Part shown: piece by piece, positions 1 through 7,187 of the stretch
Layout: each line of letters begins with the position of its first letter
Numbering within the stretch: position 1 is the first letter of the stretch
Origin: Dorea sp. AF36-15AT
Lineage (GTDB): Bacteria; Bacillota; Clostridia; Lachnospirales; Lachnospiraceae
DNA: 64,000 nt
NCBI RefSeq assembly: GCF_003477705.1
Contig: NZ_QUDV01000004.1
Span: forward strand, 1 to 64,000
Direction: 5' to 3'
The notes under the pieces: generated by a model
Database searches by the model: none
Seen by the model: the letters and a program-made list of their open reading frames with translations, nothing else
Told to the model about the DNA's origin: nothing
Translations under genes and position numbers: made by a program

Positions 1-270
1 TAGTATATCATCATAAACGATGCTTTGCAATGTGAAAAATGAAGATTACGGTACCGGGTAGAAACAATATAGCATAACTATGTGAACTGATCAAGAACTT
101 TATGTTGAAAAATAAAAATAATTTATGTGAATTAAATAGAAATGTAATATAAGAAAATGGTAAAAGAAAATGCTGATGATATCCATTAGGATTACCGCAA
201 AATGATGATTTAAATGGAACATTTCTGCGCGGAGACTAATTATAATTATCTGCTGAAGTAGCGTGTGTTT
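1..270. other. AT-rich intergenic DNA, no gene seen
   Basis: I see no convincing reading frame, RNA gene or repeat here on either strand. The short open frames present have no ribosome site and no recognisable product. It is probably the distal part of the regulatory region of the aminotransferase/ABC operon that starts at 509, or the 3' flank of a gene outside the window. Confidence 0.5.
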
Positions 271-295
271 ATAGATGACATCTATTAATAGATGT
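271..295. promoter_or_regulatory. Alternating ATAGATG palindromes, candidate operator
   Basis: The 7-mer ATAGATG occurs at 271-277, inverted at 279-285 (CATCTAT) and again forward at 288-294. This makes a 7-1-7 palindrome at 271-285 that overlaps a perfect 18-base palindrome at 278-295. It lies about 35 bases upstream of the -10-like TATAAT at 330-335. The position fits a repressor or activator site for the downstream operon; which protein binds is unknown. Confidence 0.45.
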
Positions 296-329
296 GAAAA
301 ACCTATTATGCACACTCTCTTAAATTTGA

Positions 330-335
330 TATAAT
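330..335 (+). promoter_or_regulatory. -10-like TATAAT, candidate promoter of the aminotransferase/ABC operon
   Basis: A consensus TATAAT lies 32 bases before the candidate leader RNA at 367. I see no good -35 at 16-18 bases upstream, which would fit a promoter that needs an activator at the nearby palindromes. Transcription would start near 342. Confidence 0.45.
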
Positions 336-366
336 TTTTAATAGAAAAGAAACAAAAGATTTTAAG

Positions 367-454
367 TTGTCCTTCCCCTAGCTACTTACACGTATGCGGA
401 CACCCAGGTGAAAATCATACATGCTATGAGAATGTGGAAAAGGACAATTTTTTT
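367..454 (+). ncRNA. Candidate structured leader RNA / attenuator (riboswitch-like)
   Basis: TTGTCCTT (367-374) pairs perfectly with AAGGACAA (440-447), and the 3' arm is followed at once by seven T (448-454), as in an intrinsic terminator. Inside this long-range stem are TAGC/GCTA (379-382/423-426), GTATG/CATAC (392-396/416-420) and CAC/GTG (401-403/408-410). The enclosed 65 bases therefore fold as a stacked, loop-interrupted arm. A closing stem that is itself the terminator is typical of leaders that switch transcription off when the aptamer folds. I could not match it to TPP, SAM, cobalamin, THF, purine, guanidine or preQ1 consensus sequences from memory. Confidence 0.45.
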
Positions 455-508
455 GTGTCTTGTTTTGGAAAATAAAAATTGAATAAAGGATATGCGAGGA
501 GTGGAATG

Positions 509-1696
509 ATGGAAGAACTGATATATGTAGATAGACGAAATTCTAATTGTAATAAGTGGGATGGTCAGACGGCAATGTTTGGCGAGGAAGGACTTCACGC
601 TATGTGGGTTGCTGACATGGATTTTAAGATTCCGCAATGTGTTCAGAAAGCATTACATGATTATGTGGATTTTGGAACAGTTGGTTATTATCGGATTCCA
701 GATGGATATTATGATGCATTTATTAACTGGGAAAAGGCACATTTTAATTTCGAAGTGAAAAGAGAATGGCTGCGTTTCGCACCGGGTGTGGTAGCTGCAT
801 TTAACTGGATGCTCCAGATTCTGACAGAGCCAGACGAGGCAGTGATCGTAATGACTCCTGTGTATTATCCATTTTTGCAGGCAGTAACAAATAACGAACG
901 TAAGCTGATCACATCGGAACTGGTGAATGAAGATGGTAAATACACGATTGACTTTGAGGATTTTGAAAAGAAAATAATAGACAACGATGTAAAAGCGTTT
1001 ATTCTGTGCTCACCACATAACCCAGTGGCAAGAGTCTGGACGAAGGAAGAACTCACAAGGATGTTTGAAATCTGTCACAGACATCATGTGTATGTAATCT
1101 CCGATGAGATTCATCAGGATTTTGTGTTTGGTGACAAAGTGCAGATACCGTCTTACCAGGCAACAGAGCATTGGGATGAAATGGTTGCGATCACAGCTCC
1201 GTCCAAGACATTTAATCTCGCGGGAGGTCAGAATTCATTTATGATCATTGCGGATGAAAAGCTTCGTGCGAGATGGGATGATTTCGCTAAGAGAATCCGT
1301 CTGATGACAGGTAATGCGTTTGGGTTTGTGGCTGCGGAGGCGGCTTACAAAGGCGGTCAGGACTGGCTTGATAAAGTAAAGAAGCAGATTGTCGATAACG
1401 ATCAGTATTTGAGAGAGCTGTTTAAAGAGAATCTTCCGGAGATTGTGGTAACCCCGCTGGAAGGTACTTATCTGGTATGGATTGATCTGCGGGCATATGT
1501 GAAGCCGGAAGATACGAGAGAGTTTATACAGAAGAAATGCCGTCTGGCGGTAGACTTTGGAGACTGGTTCGGTGGTGAACAGTTTAATGGATTTATCCGC
1601 ATGAATCTTGCCACTTCGAGAGAGAATGTAGAGATTGGTGCGAAGCGTATTATGGATGGGATTTTGAAAGAGAGAAAGGCTTTTATACATGAGTAG
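509..1696 (+). CDS. MalY/PatB-type PLP-dependent aminotransferase (C-S lyase like)
   Basis: This is a fold-type I PLP enzyme of about 395 residues, the normal size. Visible hallmarks are MWVADMDF near the N-terminus (typical of the MalY/PatB cystathionine beta-lyase group), the substrate/PLP loop SPHNPVARVW, the cofactor Asp in SDEIHQDF, and the Schiff-base Lys in APSKTFNLAG (about residue 233). Family members cleave C-S bonds of cystathionine-like compounds or act as transaminases. Starts at 506 and 509 are adjacent ATGs; 509 sits 7 bases from AGGAG, while an upstream in-frame TTG at 479 has no ribosome site. Its end overlaps the next gene (ABC ATPase) by 8 bases, so it is the first gene of the importer operon and may process the imported compound. 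The substrate is not known. Confidence 0.85.
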   Translation: MEELIYVDRRNSNCNKWDGQTAMFGEEGLHAMWVADMDFKIPQCVQKALHDYVDFGTVGYYRIPDGYYDAFINWEKAHFNFEVKREWLRFAPGVVAAFNWMLQILTEPDEAVIVMTPVYYPFLQAVTNNERKLITSELVNEDGKYTIDFEDFEKKIIDNDVKAFILCSPHNPVARVWTKEELTRMFEICHRHHVYVISDEIHQDFVFGDKVQIPSYQATEHWDEMVAITAPSKTFNLAGGQNSFMIIADEKLRARWDDFAKRIRLMTGNAFGFVAAEAAYKGGQDWLDKVKKQIVDNDQYLRELFKENLPEIVVTPLEGTYLVWIDLRAYVKPEDTREFIQKKCRLAVDFGDWFGGEQFNGFIRMNLATSRENVEIGAKRIMDGILKERKAFIHE

Positions 1697-2471
1697 TATT
1701 AAGATTAACAACTTATCATTTGCATATGAAAGTGGCGGCAAATTAATTTTAAAAGATATTAATACGGAGATTGGAGACGGAGAATTTGTCTGCATTCTGG
1801 GACAGTCCGGATGTGGGAAAAGTACACTTCTTCGTCTGTTGGCTGGTCTTGAGACGGCAACAGAGGGCGAGATTTTGAATGATGGTGAGGTGATCGGTAG
1901 CCCGAGCCTCAACAAGGGAGTGGTATTCCAGGATTACGGTCTGTTTCCGTGGATGACAGCAGGTGAAAATATCATGCTGGCATTGAAACAGAAGTTCCCG
2001 AAAAGGGATAAAAAGGAATTAAAGGAAATTGCTATCAACATGATAAAAGCTGTTGGATTGGATGAAGCAGTATATAAGAAGCTTCCGAAAGAACTGTCTG
2101 GTGGTATGAAGCAGAGATGTGCAATCGCACAGGCATTTAGTATTGATCCGCCAATCCTGTTGATGGACGAGCCGTTTGGCGCATTGGATGCGGTAACTCG
2201 TGCAAGACTTCAGGATTTGATCCGAGAACTCTGGGCACAGGAAGAAAAGAAGAAAACGGTATTTTTCGTAACACATGATGTGGATGAAGCCCTTCTACTG
2301 GCGAACCGTATTCTGGTACTTGGACAGTCACCGAGTCATATTATTTATGATGTTACGATTCCGGAAGAACAGCATCCGACTCGTGACACATTGTTTGAAA
2401 ATATGGAAATGATGAAGCTGCGGATGACATTGATCAATCAGATCAACAAAGATGTAACGACACATATTTAA
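1689..2471 (+). CDS. ABC transporter ATP-binding protein, SsuB/TauB/ThiZ type
   Basis: The protein is a single nucleotide-binding domain of 260 residues. It has Walker A GQSGCGKST, a Q-loop in VVFQDYGLFPW, the signature LSGGMKQR, Walker B ILLMDEPFGALD and the switch His in FVTHD. The PWMT after the Q-loop and the overall length are typical of ATPases that serve nitrate/sulfonate/taurine or thiamine-precursor importers. It overlaps the aminotransferase by 8 bases and precedes a matching NMT1-type binding protein and permease. It should energise uptake of the operon's substrate from the cytoplasmic face. Confidence 0.9.
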   Translation: MSSIKINNLSFAYESGGKLILKDINTEIGDGEFVCILGQSGCGKSTLLRLLAGLETATEGEILNDGEVIGSPSLNKGVVFQDYGLFPWMTAGENIMLALKQKFPKRDKKELKEIAINMIKAVGLDEAVYKKLPKELSGGMKQRCAIAQAFSIDPPILLMDEPFGALDAVTRARLQDLIRELWAQEEKKKTVFFVTHDVDEALLLANRILVLGQSPSHIIYDVTIPEEQHPTRDTLFENMEMMKLRMTLINQINKDVTTHI

Positions 2472-2620
2472 AATGGTGATGCGTAAGGATGAGCGGAGCT
2501 AATTATGGTATATACAGGGACGCCTGTTATATATAATGCGTTATCCGAAAATGAATGGAGTAGCTGACCATCAGATGGGTAATGTGGTAGGTTTATTTAT
2601 TTTTTAGAAGGAGAAAGATT

Positions 2621-3727
2621 ATGAAGAAGAGAGTATTAGCAATGGTGTTAGCACTCGGCATGACTTTTGGACTTGCAGGATGTGCTGGCAGTGACAAAGC
2701 CACAGACACAAGCGACAAGAAAGCAGAATCAGCTGACACAGAATCTAAGGATGAACTTACAACTGTAAAATGGAACTATGGTTCAAGTGGTAACGTTCTG
2801 GTAACGATCGCAGAGGAAGAAGGATACTTTGAAGACGAAGGAATCAAGATCGAGCCGGTAGAAGCTACACAGAACATGGATGCTATGGCACTTCTTGCGG
2901 CTGGTAAGGTAGACGTAGTATCAAATGCAGGTACATCTAACCCACTTCAGCAGATCGCACAGGGTGTAGACCTTACAATCTTCGGCGGACACATGGTAGA
3001 AGGTTGTATGCCGGTTATCGCAAAAGCAGGAACAGAGTGGAACGGTATTGAGTCATTCATCGGTGAGTCTGTGGCTGTAAATCCAAGCTACTTTGCATTC
3101 ACAGGTGCGGTTATGGATCTTGGATATGACAATCCTCTGGATGTAGTAGATTGGAAAGTATACTCAAGCTATGATGATGCTCTTGTTGCTGTACAGAACG
3201 GTGAAGTAAAATACGCTCTTATGGGAACACAGAACAACTATGGTATCAAAGAGCTGGTAGACGCTGGCGAGATCGAGATCGTAAGCTACCAGAGCGAGAT
3301 CATGGAAAACTACTCTTGCTGCCGTATGGTTGGACAGACAGAGTGGGTAAATGATAATCCTGATACAGTAAAGGCTATAATCCGCGCATTACTTCGTGCT
3401 CAGTCATGGTATGAGGCTAATAAGGAAGAGGCTGTTTCTCTGCATGCTAAGAAGATCGGTCAGGATGATGACTATGTTGCAGCATACATGCTGGATGACG
3501 AGCATTACTTTGTAAACGTTGATCCACTTAAGAACAGCGTTGTACGTGCATGGGGCATCCTTGACAAGACAGGATACCTTGGTGATGACTGCCAGATCAA
3601 CATTGAAGATCATATTAACACAGATCTTTATGAAGAAGCTCTGTCTGAAGCGAAAGATGCTTACGGCGATGAGGCACCGGACTTCTACGATGCACAGCAG
3701 AAATTCTTTGAAGAAAATGACAAATAG
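2621..3727 (+). CDS. ABC transporter substrate-binding lipoprotein, NMT1/SsuA-like
   Basis: The N-terminus is a lipoprotein signal: basic MKKR, a hydrophobic run and the lipobox LAGC (Cys at about 21), followed by an Asp/Ser/Lys-rich linker. The rest resembles NMT1/THI5-like and SsuA-type binding proteins, for example ALLAAGKVDVVSNAG and the NYGIKELVDAG region. These proteins bind sulfonates, nitrate, pyrimidine or similar small ligands outside the membrane. A 149-base gap separates it from the ATPase gene; it contains a TATAAT at 2532-2537, so an extra promoter is possible. The start ATG has a strong AGAAGGAG site. The ligand cannot be told from sequence. Confidence 0.88.
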   Translation: MKKRVLAMVLALGMTFGLAGCAGSDKATDTSDKKAESADTESKDELTTVKWNYGSSGNVLVTIAEEEGYFEDEGIKIEPVEATQNMDAMALLAAGKVDVVSNAGTSNPLQQIAQGVDLTIFGGHMVEGCMPVIAKAGTEWNGIESFIGESVAVNPSYFAFTGAVMDLGYDNPLDVVDWKVYSSYDDALVAVQNGEVKYALMGTQNNYGIKELVDAGEIEIVSYQSEIMENYSCCRMVGQTEWVNDNPDTVKAIIRALLRAQSWYEANKEEAVSLHAKKIGQDDDYVAAYMLDDEHYFVNVDPLKNSVVRAWGILDKTGYLGDDCQINIEDHINTDLYEEALSEAKDAYGDEAPDFYDAQQKFFEENDK

Positions 3728-3750
3728 TATATTTTAGGAGAGATGGGTAA

Positions 3751-4512
3751 ATGAAAACGATTACAGGCTTTGTAAAAAAATATTGGATTACAGCGTTGAT
3801 CTTCGTCGGATTAGTGTTTACATACTACTATGTGGCAGATGTGAAGAAACTGAATCCGTATTTGTTTCCGGCAACGGAAAAGATTGTGACAGCCTTTATG
3901 TCGAACAAGCATGAGATGCTGACAAATATGTTCGCGTCATTCAGATTGCTGATCCCATCTGTGATCATTTCTCTGGTGGTAGCAGTTGTGCTTGGTACAA
4001 TCATGGGAATGAATAAAAAGATTCGTGAAGTGTTGCATCCGGTAATTTATGCATTTAGTGTAATTCCATCGATTTTGTTATCGCCGTTTGTATTGTTGCT
4101 GTCACCGAGTTTGTTTTCAGCATCCGTATTTCTGGTTGTATATAATATTGTATGGGCAACATTATTTGCTACAATTACGGGAATCATGACGATCGATAAG
4201 CGTTATCTGGATAAAGCAGCTACGCTGGAACTGACAGGGGTAAAGCGCTTTGTGAAGGTAATACTGCCAGCAGCAAGCCCGTCGATTCTGGCTGGATTTG
4301 TAAATTCACTGAGAAGTTCATTTGTAATGCTCGTATTCGCTGAGATGTATGGCGGTGGTTCCGGAATGGGTTATTTTGTAAAAAAGAATTCCGAACTTGG
4401 AGTATTTGCAAATACCTGGGTTGGATTTGTATTCATGGTAATTGTATTGGTGGTTGTGATGCAGATATTTGAGAAGATAAAAGAACGTCTGCTCAAGTGG
4501 ACAATCGACTAA
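3751..4512 (+). CDS. ABC transporter permease, SsuC/TauC type
   Basis: This 253-residue integral membrane protein has about six hydrophobic segments and the binding-protein-dependent permease loop: EAA-like motif around DKAATLELTGVKRFVKVILPAASPSI. The length and the loop match the nitrate/sulfonate/thiamine-precursor importer permeases. It lies 23 bases after the binding-protein gene with an AGGAGAGATGG ribosome site. It forms the channel of the importer encoded with the upstream ATPase and lipoprotein. The gene is followed by a weak terminator-like hairpin before the methyltransferase genes. Confidence 0.88.
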   Translation: MKTITGFVKKYWITALIFVGLVFTYYYVADVKKLNPYLFPATEKIVTAFMSNKHEMLTNMFASFRLLIPSVIISLVVAVVLGTIMGMNKKIREVLHPVIYAFSVIPSILLSPFVLLLSPSLFSASVFLVVYNIVWATLFATITGIMTIDKRYLDKAATLELTGVKRFVKVILPAASPSILAGFVNSLRSSFVMLVFAEMYGGGSGMGYFVKKNSELGVFANTWVGFVFMVIVLVVVMQIFEKIKERLLKWTID

Positions 4513-4530
4513 AATAATGTGTAGGAATAA

Positions 4531-4565
4531 GGCGGGTGTCAGTAATGGCATCTGCCTTTGTTGTA
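4531..4565 (+). terminator. Weak intrinsic terminator after the importer operon
   Basis: GGCGGGTGTC (4531-4540) can pair with GGCATCTGCC (4547-4556) with several G-T pairs; TTTGTTGT follows. Its position between two functional blocks and before a new TATAAT suggests partial or full termination. Confidence 0.5.
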
Positions 4566-4592
4566 GGAAAATGTTTCCTGGTTTGGTATAAT
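4565..4592 (+). promoter_or_regulatory. Promoter with palindromic operator candidate for the methyltransferase genes
   Basis: AGGAAA-ATG-TTTCCT (4565-4579) is a perfect 6-3-6 inverted repeat. A consensus TATAAT follows at 4587-4592, so the palindrome covers the place where the -35 would be. No TTGACA-like -35 is visible. This is the usual layout of a repressor site, or of an activator site that replaces the -35. Transcription would begin near 4599, with the first gene's ATG at 4625. Confidence 0.5.
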
Positions 4593-4624
4593 TATTATAG
4601 TTAATGCAGAAGGCGGTGGGGCTG

Positions 4625-5488
4625 ATGATATCAGATTTTCGTTGTACATTTGATAATGCAATCGGTATTTCTACGGAGATTACAAAAGATTTGAAGCTGT
4701 CCTTTCCGGATGCTTATATGCATGCGGATACTATGGCGAAAATCGCACATGCTATGAAGCAGAAAGAAGGAGCAGCTTTTTGCATGCTTCCGTTCTGCCA
4801 TACAGTAGAAGCAGAAGCGATGGGGGGCATTGTTAATATGGGAGATGGTAATTTGGGTCCGCGGGCAAAGGAATACTGTTGTACCTCTGCGGCAGAATTA
4901 CTGGAACTTCCGGAAATTGATTGTTCGAAAGGTCGGATTTATGAGGTGCTCAAAGCGTGTCAGAGACTTCGGGAACAGGGAGAGCATGTGGCATTGATGA
5001 TTTCCGGACCATTTACGATATTCAATGTATTGATTGATCCGAAATATGTCTTTAAGGCAATGCGCAAACAGCCGGAACTTATGCGGGATATCTTTCAAAA
5101 GATAGAAAGAGAATTACTAACCTATATTAAAATTGCTGTTGAGTATGGTGTGGATATGATCAGCTATGCAGATTCATCGGGTGGGGTGAATATTCTCGGA
5201 CCGAAGATGGCAGAACAGGTAGTGATGGATTTTACGTATGACTTTTTGAAAAAGGCGATAGAGTTGTTGGATGGAAAAGCAATGCTGTTATTGTGCCCGA
5301 AGACTACTCTTGCGCTGATCGGCACAGAAAAAGCCTGTTATGTGGATCATGAATTGCCGGAAGTGATGCGTTACGGCGAAGCTTGTGTATCATTGATCGG
5401 ACAAGTTCCAGTGGCAGGACAGATGTGCATTAAGAATATTGATTATCAATTGGAAAATAAAAAGTTTAGAGAAATCAGGCTTTATTAG
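4625..5488 (+). CDS. UroD/MtaA-family methyltransferase-like protein with altered zinc site
   Basis: About 287 residues of the uroporphyrinogen decarboxylase fold as used in cobamide-dependent methyltransferases. It shares blocks with the neighbour at 6171: FCMLPFCHTVEAEAMGG, ISGPFTIFN, and ISYADSSGGVNILGPKM. In MtaA/MtbA the zinc sits on His-X-Cys plus a later Cys. Here the first pair reads Leu-Leu-Cys (Leu222, Cys224), so the His is missing; a later Cys (Cys268) remains. It is also about 50 residues shorter than usual. It may be a substrate-specific methyltransferase or a partner subunit. ATG 4625 has AGGCGGTGGGG before it; ATG 4604 lacks a site. It is followed by the corrinoid protein gene. 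Confidence 0.75.
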   Translation: MISDFRCTFDNAIGISTEITKDLKLSFPDAYMHADTMAKIAHAMKQKEGAAFCMLPFCHTVEAEAMGGIVNMGDGNLGPRAKEYCCTSAAELLELPEIDCSKGRIYEVLKACQRLREQGEHVALMISGPFTIFNVLIDPKYVFKAMRKQPELMRDIFQKIERELLTYIKIAVEYGVDMISYADSSGGVNILGPKMAEQVVMDFTYDFLKKAIELLDGKAMLLLCPKTTLALIGTEKACYVDHELPEVMRYGEACVSLIGQVPVAGQMCIKNIDYQLENKKFREIRLY

Positions 5489-5507
5489 GCAGAGGGAGGA
5501 AAAGCTT

Positions 5508-6158
5508 ATGAGCACAAAGGAAGAACTGTTGAAACGTCTTTCAGAGGGTGTGTTGGAAATGGAAGAGGATGATGTGGCGGAGGCTGCGCAGGAATATATC
5601 GATGCGGGATATCCGGCACTGGATGCTATAAACCAGGGATTGATCGATGGAATGAACCAGGCCAGCGAATTATTTGAGGAAGAGGAATATTTTGTAACAG
5701 ATCTGCTTCTTTGCTCGGATGCCATGTATGCAGGAATTAATGTGCTCCGTCCATATTTGCCGGAAGAAAAGAATGATGTTAAGCATAAATGTGTGATTGG
5801 CGTTGTAGAAGGAGATACTCACGATATTGGTAAGAACCTGGTCAAGATTATGTTGGAAACAGCAGGTTTTGAAATGATCGATCTTGGCAGGGATGTTCCG
5901 CTGCAGAAGTTCGTGGATACCGCGAAGGAAAGAGAAGCGGAATTGATCTGCCTGTCTACGCTGATGACAACTACCATGCCTGGAATGGAAGAAATTATTC
6001 ATCTGCTGGAAAAGGAAGGACTCCGTGACAAAGTCAAAGTTATGATCGGAGGCGGACCGGTTTCACAGAATTATGCGGATAAGATTGGTGCAGATGGATA
6101 TTCAACGACAGCTGTAGAAGCGGTTAAATTAGCGAAACGTCTGCTGGCAATTGCATAA
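5508..6158 (+). CDS. Corrinoid-binding protein (methyltransferase cognate corrinoid protein)
   Basis: 216 residues with two parts: an N-terminal helical cap (about 1-85, B12-binding_2 type) and a C-terminal cobalamin-binding Rossmann domain. The base-off/His-on motif is clear: VEGDTHDIGKNLV with Asp-x-His-x-x-Gly, then ICLSTLMTT and IGGGPV further on. Such proteins carry the methyl group between two methyltransferases, as MtaC/MtbC/MtvC do. The gene lies between two UroD-type methyltransferase genes. ATG 5508 has GGGAGGA in front; the longer open frame upstream reads into the previous gene and lacks a site. Confidence 0.92.
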   Translation: MSTKEELLKRLSEGVLEMEEDDVAEAAQEYIDAGYPALDAINQGLIDGMNQASELFEEEEYFVTDLLLCSDAMYAGINVLRPYLPEEKNDVKHKCVIGVVEGDTHDIGKNLVKIMLETAGFEMIDLGRDVPLQKFVDTAKEREAELICLSTLMTTTMPGMEEIIHLLEKEGLRDKVKVMIGGGPVSQNYADKIGADGYSTTAVEAVKLAKRLLAIA

Positions 6159-6170
6159 GAGGGAATAAAA

Positions 6171-7187
6171 GTGAATCCAAAGAAACGATTAAAAATGAGC
6201 CTGAACGGAGAGCGCGTAGATCGTCCGCCGTGTATCTGTCCGGGTGGAATGATGAATATGGTTACGGCAGAATTGATGGAACGGGTGGGAATCTATCTTC
6301 CTGAGGCGCATACGGATGCCAGGAAAATGGCGAATCTTGCGAAAGCAGTATATGAGCAGGGCTGTTTCGAAAACTGTGGTGTTCCATTCTGCATGACTAT
6401 TGAAGCGGAAGAAATGGGAGCGAGGGTGGATCTGGGTTCTCAGATATATGAACCGCATGTGGTAAAATATGCGATTGATTCAGTATCTGATTATGAGAAA
6501 CTGTCGGGGATCGATCTGACAAAAGGCCGTGCGAAAGTAGTGCTGGATGCAATCGGAATATTAAAAGAAGAAGTGAAAGATATGCCGATCATCGGTAATC
6601 TCACTGGACCAATCAGTACGGCGAGTTCAGTTATTGAGCCAGTCGTATTTTATAAAGAATTGCGCAAAAAAAATGCAGAGGCACATGCGTATATGAATTT
6701 TGTGACCGAGCAGCTGATCGCATTTGGCAGGGCGCAGGTGGAAGCGGGTGCAGATGTCATTACAATCGCGGATCCAAGCGGTACCGGAGAGATTCTCGGA
6801 CCACGATTTTTTAAAGAGTTTGCAGTGAGGTATATTAATCAGCTGCTGGACGGACTGGCAGATTTGCATGTGGAGACGATCGTGCACATTTGCGGACACA
6901 TGAAGAATGTATACAAAGAAGTAAGTGAAGTGCACAGCAATGCATTGAGTTTCGATTCAGCGGTGCCGATGATGGATGCGAGAAAGAATCTGGCTGACCG
7001 TGTGCTGATGGGAAATGTCAGTACCTATACGTTAGAGTTTGGCAGTGAAGAAGCAGTCAGGAGACTGGCTGGGAACTGCATAAAATGTGGCTCTGATATT
7101 GTGTCACCTGCGTGTGGACTCGGCATGAGTTCCCCACTTCGCAATATTCAGGCACTGCTTTCAAGTGTGGAGGAATCTGATGGCTAG
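6171..7187 (+). CDS. MtaA/MtbA-type cobamide-dependent methyltransferase (UroD family)
   Basis: 338 residues, normal size for MtaA/MtbA. The zinc ligands are complete: His239-x-Cys241 in IVHICGHMKN and Cys315 in VSPACGLGM. Other family blocks are GNLTGPIS and ITIADPSGTGEILGP. Known relatives move a methyl group between a methyl-corrinoid protein and a thiol or other acceptor; this bacterium may use tetrahydrofolate chemistry instead, but no pterin methyltransferase gene is in the window. It starts at GTG 6171 with an AGAGGGA site, 12 bases after the corrinoid protein, and overlaps the activator gene by 8 bases. Tight coupling suggests one catalytic complex. Confidence 0.85.
   Translation: MNPKKRLKMSLNGERVDRPPCICPGGMMNMVTAELMERVGIYLPEAHTDARKMANLAKAVYEQGCFENCGVPFCMTIEAEEMGARVDLGSQIYEPHVVKYAIDSVSDYEKLSGIDLTKGRAKVVLDAIGILKEEVKDMPIIGNLTGPISTASSVIEPVVFYKELRKKNAEAHAYMNFVTEQLIAFGRAQVEAGADVITIADPSGTGEILGPRFFKEFAVRYINQLLDGLADLHVETIVHICGHMKNVYKEVSEVHSNALSFDSAVPMMDARKNLADRVLMGNVSTYTLEFGSEEAVRRLAGNCIKCGSDIVSPACGLGMSSPLRNIQALLSSVEESDG

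Noticed and set aside
100..315. Reverse-strand 71-codon open frame at the left edge
   Set aside because: Very AT-rich, Phe/Ile/His-heavy translation, no ribosome site, no recognisable product.
367..454. TPP riboswitch for the NMT1-type importer
   Set aside because: Neither the CUGAGA nor the ACCUGAUCUGG-type conserved bases are present; the fold is different.
1235..1915. Long reverse-strand open frame across the aminotransferase and ATPase genes
   Set aside because: It is antisense to two well-supported genes and its translation has no domain sense; a composition shadow.
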